From positions 460,363 to 524,362 of the forward strand of contig NZ_KL370881.1 of assembly GCF_000702265.1 (NCBI RefSeq): a stretch of 64,000 nucleotides of DNA, written 5' to 3'. Of this stretch, positions 45,996 through 55,312 are shown piece by piece (the stretch's first letter is position 1; every line of letters starts with the position of its first letter). Under the pieces are notes generated by a model. That model searched no databases. It had not been told where the DNA came from and worked only from the letters and a program-made list of their open reading frames with translations. Origin of the DNA: Butyrivibrio sp. NC2002. Lineage in GTDB: Bacteria; Bacillota; Clostridia; Lachnospirales; Lachnospiraceae. Made by a program: the position numbers and the translations under genes.

Positions 45996-46691
45996 ATGTT
46001 AGAAGAGTTAAAAAAGAAAGTATATGAAGCAAACATTCTTCTTCCCAAGTATGGCCTTGTTACTTTTACCTGGGGAAATGTAAGCGCAATTGACAGGGAG
46101 TCCGGTCTTTTCGTAATAAAGCCAAGCGGCGTGGATTATGAAACCATGACTCCTGATGATATGGTTGTTATGGATCTAAACGGCAAGAAGGTTGAGGGAA
46201 AATTAAATCCCTCTTCCGATACACCTACTCATGTAGAGATTTACAAAGCATTCAAGGAAGTAGGCGGCGTTGTGCATACACATTCTTCTTATGCAACAAG
46301 CTGGGCGCAGGCAGGAAGATCTATTCCCTGCTACGGAACAACCCATGCTGATTACTTTTATGGCGAGATTCCTTGCGTAAGATGCCTCACAAAAGAAGAA
46401 ATAGAAGATGCCTACGAGGAAAACACAGGACATCTTATAGTCAATGAATTTGAAAGAATGGGAAAAGATCCTGTGGCAGTACCAGCAGTATTATGCAAAA
46501 ACCACGGTGTATTTTCATGGGGTAAGGATGCCCACGAAGCAGTTCACAACGCAGTTGTTACAGAAGAAGTTGCTAAGATGGCTTACAGATGCGAGGTGAT
46601 AAATCCCAGAGTAATGCCTGCACCGCAGGAACTTCAGGACAAGCATTATTACAGAAAACACGGCGCAAACGCATACTATGGTCAACGATGA
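45996..46691 (+). CDS. araD: L-ribulose-5-phosphate 4-epimerase
   Basis: 231 residues; class II aldolase/adducin fold. Zinc ligands H94 and H96 in VVHTHSSYA and a later His in [18 protein letters not shown] and PSGVDY bind substrate phosphate. It yields D-xylulose-5-phosphate for the pentose phosphate pathway. It is 10 bp after the kinase and completes the arabinose route. A GC-rich GAGCGAAGCGAG stretch follows the stop. Confidence 0.97.
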   Translation: MLEELKKKVYEANILLPKYGLVTFTWGNVSAIDRESGLFVIKPSGVDYETMTPDDMVVMDLNGKKVEGKLNPSSDTPTHVEIYKAFKEVGGVVHTHSSYATSWAQAGRSIPCYGTTHADYFYGEIPCVRCLTKEEIEDAYEENTGHLIVNEFERMGKDPVAVPAVLCKNHGVFSWGKDAHEAVHNAVVTEEVAKMAYRCEVINPRVMPAPQELQDKHYYRKHGANAYYGQR

Positions 46692-46844
46692 GTACCTGAC
46701 GAGCGAAGCGAGAGCAGAACTATCTTGTTTAAAAATTTTGCTAACAATATTTAAGAAAAACTGCGCAAAAAAAAGATAGTTAAATATAAATATATATGCT
46801 AAATTAAAACTGCTAATAATTAGGAATAAGGAAGTGGAGGAATT

Positions 46845-47675
46845 ATGACAAACAAAGAATTGCAGAAAATTGCAAATGAAGTCCGCAAGGGCATAGTCAC
46901 AGCGGTTCATTCAGCAGGTGCAGGACACCCGGGTGGATCACTGTCAGCAGCAGATATTTTCACATATCTGTACTTTGAGGAGATGAACATCGATCCCAAG
47001 GATCCTGTAGCAGAAAATCGCGACCGTTTTGTTCTCTCAAAGGGACACACTGCTCCCGGCTTATATTCAGCAATGGCTCAGCGTGGATATTTCCCTGTAG
47101 AGGAGCTTAAGACTCTTCGTAAGCTTGGATCAAGACTTCAGGGACATCCCAGTATGCAGTACCTTCCCGGACTTGATATGTCTTCAGGTTCACTTGGACA
47201 GGGTATTTCAGTAGCATGCGGTATGGCTCTTTCTGCAAAGCTTGATAATAAAGATTTCAGAACTTATACACTGCTTGGTGATGGTGAGATCGAAGAAGGA
47301 CAGGTTTGGGAGGCTGCTATGTTCGCAGGTTTCCGCAAGCTCGACAATCTTGTTGTTATAGTTGATAACAACGGTCTTCAGATTGATGGACCTATAGATC
47401 AGGTTTGCTCACCTTATCCAATCGATAAGAAGTTTGAAGCTTTTAACTTCCATGTAATCAACATAGATGCACATGACTTTGATGCTATAAGAGCAGCTTT
47501 CAAGGAAGCAAGAGAGACTAAGGGTCAGCCTACAGCAATCATTGCTCACTCCATAAAGGGTAAGGGCGTATCCTTCATGGAAAATCAGGTTTCATGGCAT
47601 GGCGTTGCACCTAACGATGAAGAGTATGCAAAGGCTATGGAAGACCTGAATAAGATTGGTGAAGAATTAGCCTGA
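46845..47675 (+). CDS. transketolase, N-terminal (TPP-binding) subunit
   Basis: 276 residues with the thiamine diphosphate motif GDGEIEEGQVWEAAMFAG and ending at NN, plus HSAGAGHPGGSLSA and SKGHTAPGLYSA. It is one half of a split transketolase; the other half follows after 25 bp. GTGGAGG lies ahead of the ATG. The 153 bp gap from araD holds a long-range inverted repeat (46718-46726 with 46773-46781) but no firm promoter, so part of the transcription may come through from araD. Confidence 0.96.
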   Translation: MTNKELQKIANEVRKGIVTAVHSAGAGHPGGSLSAADIFTYLYFEEMNIDPKDPVAENRDRFVLSKGHTAPGLYSAMAQRGYFPVEELKTLRKLGSRLQGHPSMQYLPGLDMSSGSLGQGISVACGMALSAKLDNKDFRTYTLLGDGEIEEGQVWEAAMFAGFRKLDNLVVIVDNNGLQIDGPIDQVCSPYPIDKKFEAFNFHVINIDAHDFDAIRAAFKEARETKGQPTAIIAHSIKGKGVSFMENQVSWHGVAPNDEEYAKAMEDLNKIGEELA

Positions 47676-47700
47676 AGGCTAGCATTATTAGGAGGTTAAA

Positions 47701-48642
47701 ATGAGCGAAGTTAAGAAGATAGCTACAAGAGACAGCTATGGTAAAGAACTTATAGAGCTTGCAAAGGTTAATGACAAGGTTGTTGTCCTTGATGCTGACC
47801 TTGCAGCAGCAACAAGAACAGGTTGGTTTAAGAAAGAATTCCCGGATCGTCATATCGACTGCGGCATTGCAGAGTGCAACATGATGGGTATAGCAGCAGG
47901 TCTTGCAACAACAGGAAAGATTCCTTTTGTAAGTACTTTTGCAATGTTTGCTACAGGACGTGCTTTTGAGCAGGTTCGTAACTCTATCGGATACCCTCAT
48001 CTCAACGTAAAGATAGGCGGAACACATGCAGGAATCACAGTTGGTGAAGATGGTGCCAGCCATCAGTGTAACGAGGATCTTGCACTTATGCGTACTATTC
48101 CCGGAATGGTAGTTATGTGCCCCGCTGATGATATTGAAGCAAGAGCATGCGTAAGAGCAGCTGCTGAGCATGAAGGCCCTGTATATATCCGTTTTGGACG
48201 TGCAGCATGCCCCGTTGTTAACGACAGACCTGATTACAAGTTTGAGCTTGGCAAGGGTACAGTTCTTCGTGAAGGCACAGATGTTAGTATCATCGCTACA
48301 GGTATCGGTGTTGGCTCAGCTCTTGAAGCTGCTGAGAAACTTGCAGCAGACGGAATAAACGCAGAGGTAGTAAACATCTGCACGATCAAGCCTATCGACA
48401 GAGAGCTTGTAGTTGCTACAGCCAAGAAAACAGGCAAGGTTGTAACAGTTGAAGAGCATTCAGTAATAGGCGGACTTGGCAGTGCTGTTTGTGATGTACT
48501 TTCTGAAGAATGTCCTACAGTAGTTAAGAAGATCGGTATGCAGGATCGCTATGGCGAATCAGGACCTGCAGCTGAGCTTGTTAAGAAATACGGTCTTGAT
48601 GGTGAGGGCGTATATAATTCTGTAAAAGAATTTCTTAAATGA
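47701..48642 (+). CDS. transketolase, C-terminal (pyrimidine-binding) subunit
   Basis: 313 residues covering the Pyr and C-terminal domains: VVLDADLAAATRTGWFKKEF, DCGIAECNMMGIAAGLA and HAGITVGEDGASHQ. It pairs with the preceding subunit to interconvert pentose and triose/hexose phosphates. GGAGG is 6 nt before the ATG. A hairpin that also overlaps the next promoter follows the stop. Confidence 0.96.
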   Translation: MSEVKKIATRDSYGKELIELAKVNDKVVVLDADLAAATRTGWFKKEFPDRHIDCGIAECNMMGIAAGLATTGKIPFVSTFAMFATGRAFEQVRNSIGYPHLNVKIGGTHAGITVGEDGASHQCNEDLALMRTIPGMVVMCPADDIEARACVRAAAEHEGPVYIRFGRAACPVVNDRPDYKFELGKGTVLREGTDVSIIATGIGVGSALEAAEKLAADGINAEVVNICTIKPIDRELVVATAKKTGKVVTVEEHSVIGGLGSAVCDVLSEECPTVVKKIGMQDRYGESGPAAELVKKYGLDGEGVYNSVKEFLK

Positions 48643-48665
48643 TTTAGATCTGAATCTGTAAATGA

Positions 48666-48695
48666 TTGACTAATGGCCCACATATGTGATATATG
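48666..48695 (+). promoter_or_regulatory. possible rpe promoter overlapping a palindrome
   Basis: -35 TTGACT (48666-48671), 18 bp, -10 TATATG (48690-48695). The -10 lies in the inverted repeat 48676-48700, so promoter, operator and terminator may share the same bases. Confidence 0.35.
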
Positions 48696-48712
48696 TGGGC
48701 TGTTATATTTTT
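48676..48712 (+). terminator. terminator between transketolase and rpe
   Basis: GCCCACATAT (48676... 10 bp arm, partly ATAT) pairs with ATATGTGGGC (48691-48700), 6 nt loop, then TGTTATATTTTT. It lies 23 bp before the rpe start. Confidence 0.6.
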
Positions 48713-48734
48713 AGATTTTTTAGGAGTAGCAGTT

Positions 48735-49382
48735 ATGAATATTCTTGCACCATCAATTCTTTCAGCAGATTTTACAATTCTTGGAGAGCAGATAAAAGAG
48801 ACTAAAGAGGCAGGCGCGCGCTATTTACATTTTGATGTTATGGACGGCGTTTTTGTTCCATCAATTTCCTTTGGGCTTCCTGTTCTTAAGTCGATAAGAA
48901 AAGCATCAGACCAGATATATGATGTTCATCTGATGATAGAGGAACCTATCAGATATGTGGAGCAGTTTGCAGAGAGCGGAGCAGATATTATAACTTTTCA
49001 TGTTGAAGCAGCATCCGATCCAAGAGAAGTCATTGATAAGATCCACAGTCTTGGCAAAAAGGCCGGAATGGCTATAAAGCCAAAGACAGATGTGAATGCA
49101 TTTAAGCCCTACATGGAGAGCCTTGATATGCTCCTTGTGATGACTGTAGAACCGGGATTTGGCGGACAGAAATATATCGATTATTGTACGGACAAAATAA
49201 AAGAGACCAGAAAAATGCTGGATATGGCTGGTCTTTCTACAGATATAGAGATTGACGGAGGAGTAAACAAGGACAATATAACGATTCCTCTCGAAGCCGG
49301 AGCCAACGTAATAGTTGCAGGCTCTGCTGTATTTAATGGCGACATTTCAGAAAATGTTCATGAGCTTATGAAAAATATGTAA
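48735..49382 (+). CDS. rpe: ribulose-phosphate 3-epimerase
   Basis: A 215-residue TIM barrel interconverting ribulose- and xylulose-5-phosphate. Motifs: LAPSILSADF, HFDVMDGVFVP, DVHLMIEEP, MTVEPGFGGQ and EIDGGVN. The frame is open from 48693, but TAGGAG is correctly placed for the ATG at 48735 and the first residues match the family start. It completes the pentose phosphate set downstream of the arabinose genes. Confidence 0.96.
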   Translation: MNILAPSILSADFTILGEQIKETKEAGARYLHFDVMDGVFVPSISFGLPVLKSIRKASDQIYDVHLMIEEPIRYVEQFAESGADIITFHVEAASDPREVIDKIHSLGKKAGMAIKPKTDVNAFKPYMESLDMLLVMTVEPGFGGQKYIDYCTDKIKETRKMLDMAGLSTDIEIDGGVNKDNITIPLEAGANVIVAGSAVFNGDISENVHELMKNM

Positions 49383-49447
49383 AGTTATAGACTGCTTAAA
49401 TATTTATTAAAAAACCCTTAATTTGTGAAACGGAGCTTTTTTTCGCG

Positions 49448-49453
49448 TATAAT
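49448..49453 (+). promoter_or_regulatory. -10 element ahead of the small Cys-rich gene
   Basis: A consensus TATAAT 47 bp before the ATG at 49500. The -35 is weak (TTGTGA at 49423-49428 with 19 bp spacing). Confidence 0.4.
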
Positions 49454-49499
49454 TACATATAGAAGTTAGCTGTTTTTCATTTGTTAAGAAGGTGATATC

Positions 49500-49733
49500 A
49501 TGGCTCATAACGTAAGAAATATGTGCATTAATTGCGGAAGATTTTTTACTGCAAGGGAAAGCCGCCATGCGTTCTGTTCACTTGAATGTAAGAAGATGTA
49601 TTCGAATCATTCAGGCTACAGATGCAGGGATTGTAGAAATGCGTCCTGTAAGGTGAGAAATGATTCACTTATGAACTCACCGCCTAATTGTGAGAATCTT
49701 GAGAAACATAAATCATATAAGACGAGCTCTTAA
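49500..49733 (+). CDS. small cysteine-rich, probably zinc-binding protein
   Basis: 77 residues, eight Cys. C9, C12, C26 and C30 form a zinc-ribbon-like set with the FCSLECKK motif. C42, C45, C50 and C64 form a second looser set. The sequence is basic, which suits nucleic-acid binding, but no known domain is recognised with confidence. AAGAAGGTGAT precedes the ATG. It is monocistronic: own -10 upstream and terminator downstream. Confidence 0.75.
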   Translation: MAHNVRNMCINCGRFFTARESRHAFCSLECKKMYSNHSGYRCRDCRNASCKVRNDSLMNSPPNCENLEKHKSYKTSS

Positions 49734-49740
49734 TTTACTT

Positions 49741-49766
49741 GCCGGAGGCTTTCCTCCGGCAGTTTT
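49741..49766 (+). terminator. terminator of the small Cys-rich gene
   Basis: GCCGGAGG (49741-49748) with CCTCCGGC (49753-49760), 4 nt loop, then AGTTTT. Confidence 0.85.
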
Positions 49767-49781
49767 CATATACCTGCTTTG

Positions 49782-49810
49782 TTGACAATGAGGGCACAAA
49801 AAGGCATACT
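49782..49810 (+). promoter_or_regulatory. promoter of map-metG
   Basis: Consensus -35 TTGACA (49782-49787), 17 bp spacer, -10 CATACT (49805-49810). It lies just after the preceding terminator. Confidence 0.6.
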
Positions 49811-49896
49811 AGATATTGGCTCATCAGCTATATACATATTAATATGGAGATTTCTGGTTGGATTTATAGAATTTATAGCTGATAGAAAGGCATGAG

Positions 49897-50772
49897 ATGT
49901 ATAAGAAAATAGAAAGAAATGCACCATGTTGGTGTGGAAGCGGAAAAAAGTATAAGACTTGTCATGAAGCTTTTGATGACAAGATAATTGCTCTTCAGAG
50001 AGAGGGAAAGATCGTTCCCAAAAGATCTCTTATTAAGACAGAGAAAGATATTCAGGGCATAAAGGAAAGTGCCAAGATCAATATGGCTTGCCTTGACGAG
50101 GTAGGCGATAAGATAAAGGCCGGAATGTCAACGCAGGATATCGATGACATCGTAGCAGATGTTACAAGAAAAATGGGCGGAATTGCTGCTCCTTTGAACT
50201 ACGAAGGATTTCCCAAGAGTGTTTGCACTTCGATCAATGATATGGTATGCCACGGAATACCTTCAAAGACGGATATTTTGGAAGACGGCGATATTATAAA
50301 TGTAGATTGCTCTACTATATTAAATGGATATTATTCAGACTCTTCACGAATGTTTTGCATAGGAAATGTGCATCCGGAATGGAAGAGACTAGTAGATGTG
50401 ACGAAAGAGGCTGTTGAAATCGGAATAAAGCATGTAATTCCATGGACACCTCTTGGGGATATGGGACATGCAGTTCATGACCATGCTCTTATGAATGGCT
50501 ATAGCGTTGTAAGGGAAATCGGCGGTCACGGCTGCGGCAATGAATTCCATGAAGAGCCTTTTGTAAGCTTTGTATCAAAGCCCGGAACCGAGATGATAAT
50601 GGTTCCCGGAATGGTATTTACCATAGAGCCTATGATCAACATGGGTGAAGATAAGATTTTCATTGATGCTGATAATGACTGGACAGTATATACGGAAGAT
50701 GGCTCACCTTCTGCACAGTGGGAAGTTGAACTGGTTGTTACAGAAGATGGATGCGAGCTTCTTTGCTGGTAA
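49897..50772 (+). CDS. map: methionine aminopeptidase with N-terminal SEC-C motif
   Basis: A 291-residue protein. A SEC-C zinc motif, APCWCGSGKKYKTCH (residues 9-23), precedes a type I Map domain with metal ligands in NVDCSTILNGYYSD, GGHGCGNEFHEEP, FTIEPMIN and QWEVELVVT. It removes initiator Met at the ribosome; the SEC-C extension may bind ribosomes or zinc, as proposed for other extended Maps. 29 bp before metG. Confidence 0.95.
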   Translation: MYKKIERNAPCWCGSGKKYKTCHEAFDDKIIALQREGKIVPKRSLIKTEKDIQGIKESAKINMACLDEVGDKIKAGMSTQDIDDIVADVTRKMGGIAAPLNYEGFPKSVCTSINDMVCHGIPSKTDILEDGDIINVDCSTILNGYYSDSSRMFCIGNVHPEWKRLVDVTKEAVEIGIKHVIPWTPLGDMGHAVHDHALMNGYSVVREIGGHGCGNEFHEEPFVSFVSKPGTEMIMVPGMVFTIEPMINMGEDKIFIDADNDWTVYTEDGSPSAQWEVELVVTEDGCELLCW

Positions 50773-50801
50773 AATATAAATCATAAGGAGATTTTTTATA
50801 G

Positions 50802-52859
50802 ATGCAAAATAAAGGAAAGTATTACATCACAACAGCGATTGCCTATACATCAGGTAAGCCGCACATTGGCAACAGCTATGAGATAGTGCTTGCTGATGCA
50901 ATTGCAAGATATAAGAGAAAAGACGGATATGATGTCCATTTTCAGACAGGTTCTGATGAACATGGTCAAAAGATCGAGACAAGAGCTATTGAGGCCGGCT
51001 GCAGCAGCCCTAAGGAATTTGTTGATGGCGTAGCAGGAACAATAAAGGGTCTTTGGGATATGATGGATACTTCTTATGACAGATTTATCCGTACTACAGA
51101 TGAGGACCATGTAAAGCAGGTTCAGAAGATTTTCAAGAAATTCTATGATCAGGGCGATATTTATAAGGGATCTTATAAGGGAATGTACTGCACAGAGTGT
51201 GAGGCTTTTTATACAGAGTCACAGCTTAAGGATGGGAAATGTCCTGAGTGTGGATCTGACGTACATCCCGCTGAAGAAGAGGCATATTTCTTCAAGATGA
51301 GTAAGTATGCTCCCAAACTTATAGATTATATCAATGAGCATCCTGAATTTATTCAGCCTGTATCCAGAAAGAACGAGATGATGAACAATTTCCTTCTTCC
51401 CGGACTTCAGGATCTGTGTGTATCAAGAACATCCTTTAAATGGGGAATCCCTGTAAGCTTTGATGAAAAGCACGTAGTTTATGTATGGCTTGATGCGCTT
51501 ACAAACTATATCACCGGAATCGGTTATGATGTAGATAACAGCAGTGATGAGTACAAAAAGTGGTGGCCTGCTGATCTTCATCTTATCGGAAAGGATATCA
51601 TCAGATTCCATACAATTTACTGGCCTATTTTCCTTCTTGCTCTCGGTGAGCCTCTTCCTAAGCAGGTATTTGGACATCCATGGCTCCTTCAGGGCGGCGA
51701 GAAGATGAGTAAGTCCAAGGGAAATGTTATCTATGCTGATGACCTTGTAAGTCTTTTTGGTGTAGACCCTGTTAAATACTTCGTTCTTCATGAGATGCCC
51801 TATGATAATGATGGCGTGATCACTTGGGAACTTATGGTTGAGAGATACAACTCTGACCTTGCAAATACACTTGGTAACCTTGTAAACAGAACAATTGCAA
51901 TGTCAAACAAGTACTTTGGCGGAATTGTTGAAAATAAGGGTGTTGAAGGCGGTGTTGATGCTGACCTTAAGGCAGTATGTACTGGCGCTTATGACAGAGT
52001 TGAGAGAAAGATGGATGAGCTCAGGGTTGCTGATGCTCTAACAGAAATCTTTGCGGTATTTAAGCGCTGCAACAAATATATAGATGAGACAGAACCGTGG
52101 AATCTTGCCAAGGATGAGGCACAAAAGGACAGACTTGCGACAGTTCTCTACAATCTCGTAGAAGGCATAACAATCGGAACAAGTCTTCTTGAGCCCTTCA
52201 TGCCAAGAACTGCCAAGCTTATATTTAAGCAGCTTAATACTAAGAGCCGTGACTTTGATACTCTTGAGACTTTCGGATTATATGAGAGTGGTAACAAGGT
52301 TACTGATACTCCTGAGCAGTGCTTTGCAAGAAAGGATCTGAATGAGGTTCTTGCAGATGCTGCCAAGATCACAGAAAAGCAGAAGGCAGAGTATGTCGAA
52401 GCACAGAAGAGAGCAAAGGAAAACCTTACTAAGGCAGGTATGCTCAAGGAAGCTGCTGCAATTGTTATTGGCGGTGACGGTGATCAGGATGAGAGTGACA
52501 AGGCTGACGATGGAATAGATATTCCTGCAAAGGATGAGATTACTTTTGATGACTTTATGGGAATGCAGTTCCAGGTTGGTGAAATTGTTGCATGTGAAGC
52601 AGTTCCCAAGTCCAAAAAGCTTCTTTGCTCACAGGTAAAGATCGGAAGCCAGACAAAGCAGATTGTTTCAGGCATTCGCAAATATTACTCTCCTGAAGAG
52701 ATGGTTGGCAAGAAGGTTATGGTACTTGTTAACTTAAAGCCTGCTATGCTTGCCGGAGTCAAGTCAGAAGGTATGCTTCTTTGCGCAGAGGATGCTGAAG
52801 GCAATCTTGCGCTCATGGTACCTGAAAAAGCAATGCCTTCAGGAGCAGAGATTTGCTAA
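50802..52859 (+). CDS. metG: methionyl-tRNA synthetase
   Basis: A 685-residue class I synthetase. PHIG near residue 20 stands for HIGH, GEKMSKSKGN (about 300) is KMSKS, a four-Cys zinc knuckle lies in CTECEAFY and CPECGSD, and the C-terminal OB-fold tRNA-binding domain begins near 575 (FQVGEIVACEAVPKSKKLL). An acidic linker (GDGDQDESDKADDG) joins it. AAGGAG lies ahead of the ATG. Confidence 0.97.
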   Translation: MQNKGKYYITTAIAYTSGKPHIGNSYEIVLADAIARYKRKDGYDVHFQTGSDEHGQKIETRAIEAGCSSPKEFVDGVAGTIKGLWDMMDTSYDRFIRTTDEDHVKQVQKIFKKFYDQGDIYKGSYKGMYCTECEAFYTESQLKDGKCPECGSDVHPAEEEAYFFKMSKYAPKLIDYINEHPEFIQPVSRKNEMMNNFLLPGLQDLCVSRTSFKWGIPVSFDEKHVVYVWLDALTNYITGIGYDVDNSSDEYKKWWPADLHLIGKDIIRFHTIYWPIFLLALGEPLPKQVFGHPWLLQGGEKMSKSKGNVIYADDLVSLFGVDPVKYFVLHEMPYDNDGVITWELMVERYNSDLANTLGNLVNRTIAMSNKYFGGIVENKGVEGGVDADLKAVCTGAYDRVERKMDELRVADALTEIFAVFKRCNKYIDETEPWNLAKDEAQKDRLATVLYNLVEGITIGTSLLEPFMPRTAKLIFKQLNTKSRDFDTLETFGLYESGNKVTDTPEQCFARKDLNEVLADAAKITEKQKAEYVEAQKRAKENLTKAGMLKEAAAIVIGGDGDQDESDKADDGIDIPAKDEITFDDFMGMQFQVGEIVACEAVPKSKKLLCSQVKIGSQTKQIVSGIRKYYSPEEMVGKKVMVLVNLKPAMLAGVKSEGMLLCAEDAEGNLALMVPEKAMPSGAEIC

Positions 52860-52889
52860 AATGAATATGTAAAACTATGGAGGGCCAAT

Positions 52890-54098
52890 ATGACGACGAT
52901 TATAAGTGCTGATAATCATTGGATGCTGATAACAGTCATGTTTTTATCCACGGCTGTGGCAATATTCCTTGAGCAAAGGTATAATTGGGCAGCAAAGATA
53001 TCAGGAGCAATTATCACGCTCATTATCGCCGTGGTATTGGTTAACATAGGCATTATTCCCACAAGCGCACCGGTTTTTGATGATGTGGTGTGGGGATATG
53101 CAGTGCCTCTTGCGATTCCTCTCCTTCTCTTAAAGACAAATGTCAGGAAGATAGGAAAGGAAGCAGGCAGATTTCTTATTATTTTTCTTATAGGCTCTCT
53201 GGGAACTGTGACAGGAGCTTTTCTTTCAGCATTTCTTTTAAGAAAATATATTGACGGGATTGAAGGCATTTCAGCGGTAATGACAGGTTCATATATAGGC
53301 GGCGGAGTAAATTTTACTGCTGTATCAGATGCTTTTCATGTAGATCCGACTCTTATATCTGCGACGACGGTTGCAGATAATCTAAATATGGCCATATATT
53401 TTGCGGTTCTGTTGGGAATAGCAGGTAGCGCCTGGTTTAATAAGTATTACAGCCATCCTCATATCGATGAGGTAAAAATGACTGGGAATAATGCGAATGA
53501 GACCACAGCTTCCGCTTACTGGGGTAGAAAGGACATTTCCCTAAAGGACATTGCTATATGTATGGCTTATTCAGCATTAGTTGTCAGTATTTCGAGACTT
53601 ATCGCTGATTTTCTGGGGAATATTATTCCTGATGGAAACTTTATTTTCCAAATGTTTAAGGTGTTTTTGGGAAGTCAGTATGTATGGATTACTAATTTTT
53701 CAGTTCTTTTTGCTACAGTATTTGAAAAGAAGGCTCTTGAAATGCATGGGGCAGAGGAACTAGGTACATGGCTTATTTACCTTTTCTACTTTGTTATAGG
53801 TGTACCTGCCTCTATAGTTCTTATAATAAAGAGGGCGCCGGTTTTGCTTGTTCTATGCATGATCATAGTTATTGTGAATATGCTATTTAGCTTTGGCTTT
53901 GGTAAAATTTTTAAATTTGATCTTGAAGAAATAATTCTTGCCTCAAATGCAAACATAGGAGGTCCTACAACAGCTGCAGGCATGGCAATATCACAGGGCT
54001 GGACGAGGCTCGTTGGCCCTAGCATCTTAGTGGGAACACTTGGTTATGCGATAGGAACCTGGCTTGGGATACTTGTAGGTTCCATATTGGGAGCATGA
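52890..54098 (+). CDS. DUF819-family membrane protein (YjcL-like)
   Basis: 402 residues with about ten transmembrane helices. GSYIGGGVNFTAVSDAF and NIGGPTTAAGMA are the repeated glycine-rich motifs of the DUF819 family, a transporter-like fold of unknown substrate. It overlaps the VanX-like gene by 4 bp. GGAGG stands before the ATG. The coupling suggests uptake or release of a dipeptide or cell-wall fragment; that is inference. Confidence 0.85.
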   Translation: MTTIISADNHWMLITVMFLSTAVAIFLEQRYNWAAKISGAIITLIIAVVLVNIGIIPTSAPVFDDVVWGYAVPLAIPLLLLKTNVRKIGKEAGRFLIIFLIGSLGTVTGAFLSAFLLRKYIDGIEGISAVMTGSYIGGGVNFTAVSDAFHVDPTLISATTVADNLNMAIYFAVLLGIAGSAWFNKYYSHPHIDEVKMTGNNANETTASAYWGRKDISLKDIAICMAYSALVVSISRLIADFLGNIIPDGNFIFQMFKVFLGSQYVWITNFSVLFATVFEKKALEMHGAEELGTWLIYLFYFVIGVPASIVLIIKRAPVLLVLCMIIVIVNMLFSFGFGKIFKFDLEEIILASNANIGGPTTAAGMAISQGWTRLVGPSILVGTLGYAIGTWLGILVGSILGA

Positions 54099-54751
54099 TG
54101 AATATGGATGATAAGATGAAAATGACACTATCTGATGATTCTTCCGGTTTTGTATCAGTTACAGATGTTGTGCCTGATGCAATACTTGATATAAGGTATT
54201 ATTCGGAAAATAATTTCATTGGCGAAAGGATAGACGGCTATGAGGAGCCCATTGCGCTTTTGACAAAAGAAGCAGCTCTTGCTCTTAAAAAAGCTGCAGA
54301 TGAAATAAGAAAAAGAGGGTTGTGTTTTAGGATATATGATGCTTACAGACCTCAAAAGGCAGTCGACCATTTTGTAAGGTGGGCGAAGGATCTTGGTGAT
54401 ACCAGAATGAAAAAATGGTACTATCCTGATATTTCAAAACAGGATATTTTTCCATTGGGATTTATAGCAGAGCATTCAGGGCATTCAAGGGGTAGTACTG
54501 TTGATCTTACATTGTATGACTGCGATGGGAGATGCGATGTTGACATGGGTGGAACCTTTGATTATTTTGGAGAAATTAGCCATTCCGACTATGCAGATCT
54601 ATCTTCAGAGCAGCTAAGTAACAGAAAATATCTTAGGGAAGTTATGGTAAAAAATGGCTTTATTCCTCTAAAAGAAGAGTGGTGGCATTATACACTTAAG
54701 GATGAGCCCTGCCCTAATACATACTTTACATTTCCAAACAGGCGACTTTGA
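54095..54751 (+). CDS. D-alanyl-D-alanine dipeptidase (VanX/DdpX family)
   Basis: A 218-residue M15D zinc peptidase. Zinc ligands H130 (SGHSRG) and D137 (TVDLTL) and H198 in EEWWHY, with E195 as base; YDAYRPQKAV holds the conserved Arg. It would split D-Ala-D-Ala. No vanH/vanA neighbours are present, so a cell-wall recycling or nutrient role is more likely than vancomycin resistance. No signal peptide. Confidence 0.9.
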   Translation: MMNMDDKMKMTLSDDSSGFVSVTDVVPDAILDIRYYSENNFIGERIDGYEEPIALLTKEAALALKKAADEIRKRGLCFRIYDAYRPQKAVDHFVRWAKDLGDTRMKKWYYPDISKQDIFPLGFIAEHSGHSRGSTVDLTLYDCDGRCDVDMGGTFDYFGEISHSDYADLSSEQLSNRKYLREVMVKNGFIPLKEEWWHYTLKDEPCPNTYFTFPNRRL

Positions 54752-54783
54752 TGGGTGCACTTTACTACTAAATTGGAGGGCGC

Positions 54784-55197
54784 ATGAAATTTAAATACTG
54801 CAGAATTCAGGGAAAAGAGCTTGCGGCTAATACCAGAACCGGTAAAGGGATTTTTAGCATGCTCAATCAGATGGTAACAGATAATGTAATGGATGAGGAA
54901 GATGTGGGTCTTTTTAAGGAAATTGATTCCTGGTTTGCAGAGGAGCTTCCCTGGCCGCCTCAGTGCAGAAGGCAGGAGAAGGTAATCTGCTACTTTAAGG
55001 TGGATAATTCAGAACTGATGATGAAGATGATAAATCCTCTGTGCTGGCTCCTTGAAAGATACAATCATCCTTATTATGTGGTATATACAAATTTCCCAGG
55101 AGAAATAGTATATGAAGATGAGTACCAGATAGTGGTAAAAGTTGATGAAAACGTAGTGATTGAAGATGTACAAAAGAGCTGGTCTCCGGAAGATTAG
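54784..55197 (+). CDS. conserved-looking hypothetical protein
   Basis: 137 residues, no signal peptide or membrane segment. Not recognised. It has an FAEELPWPPQCRRQEKVICY core and a strand-rich C-terminus (YYVVYTNFPGEIVYEDEYQI). It lies 32 bp after the dipeptidase with GGAGG ahead of the ATG, in codon use like its neighbours, and a strong hairpin closes the unit. Confidence 0.65.
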   Translation: MKFKYCRIQGKELAANTRTGKGIFSMLNQMVTDNVMDEEDVGLFKEIDSWFAEELPWPPQCRRQEKVICYFKVDNSELMMKMINPLCWLLERYNHPYYVVYTNFPGEIVYEDEYQIVVKVDENVVIEDVQKSWSPED

Positions 55198-55312
55198 TAC
55201 ACGGAATAAGGAATTATAGCGTTGATGACTAATCCATATACTTTCCAATGATATAAAATTGTGCAATATTGTGAAATTATTGAACCAAAACCTATCAAAT
55301 TGTGGTAAAATT

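Noticed and set aside
47635..48171. A 178-codon minus-strand frame
   Set aside because: Antisense to the transketolase C-terminal subunit; Cys/Ser-rich artefact without a ribosome site.
54095..54751. Vancomycin resistance cluster
   Set aside because: Only a VanX-like dipeptidase is present; no vanH, vanA-type ligase or two-component genes adjoin it.
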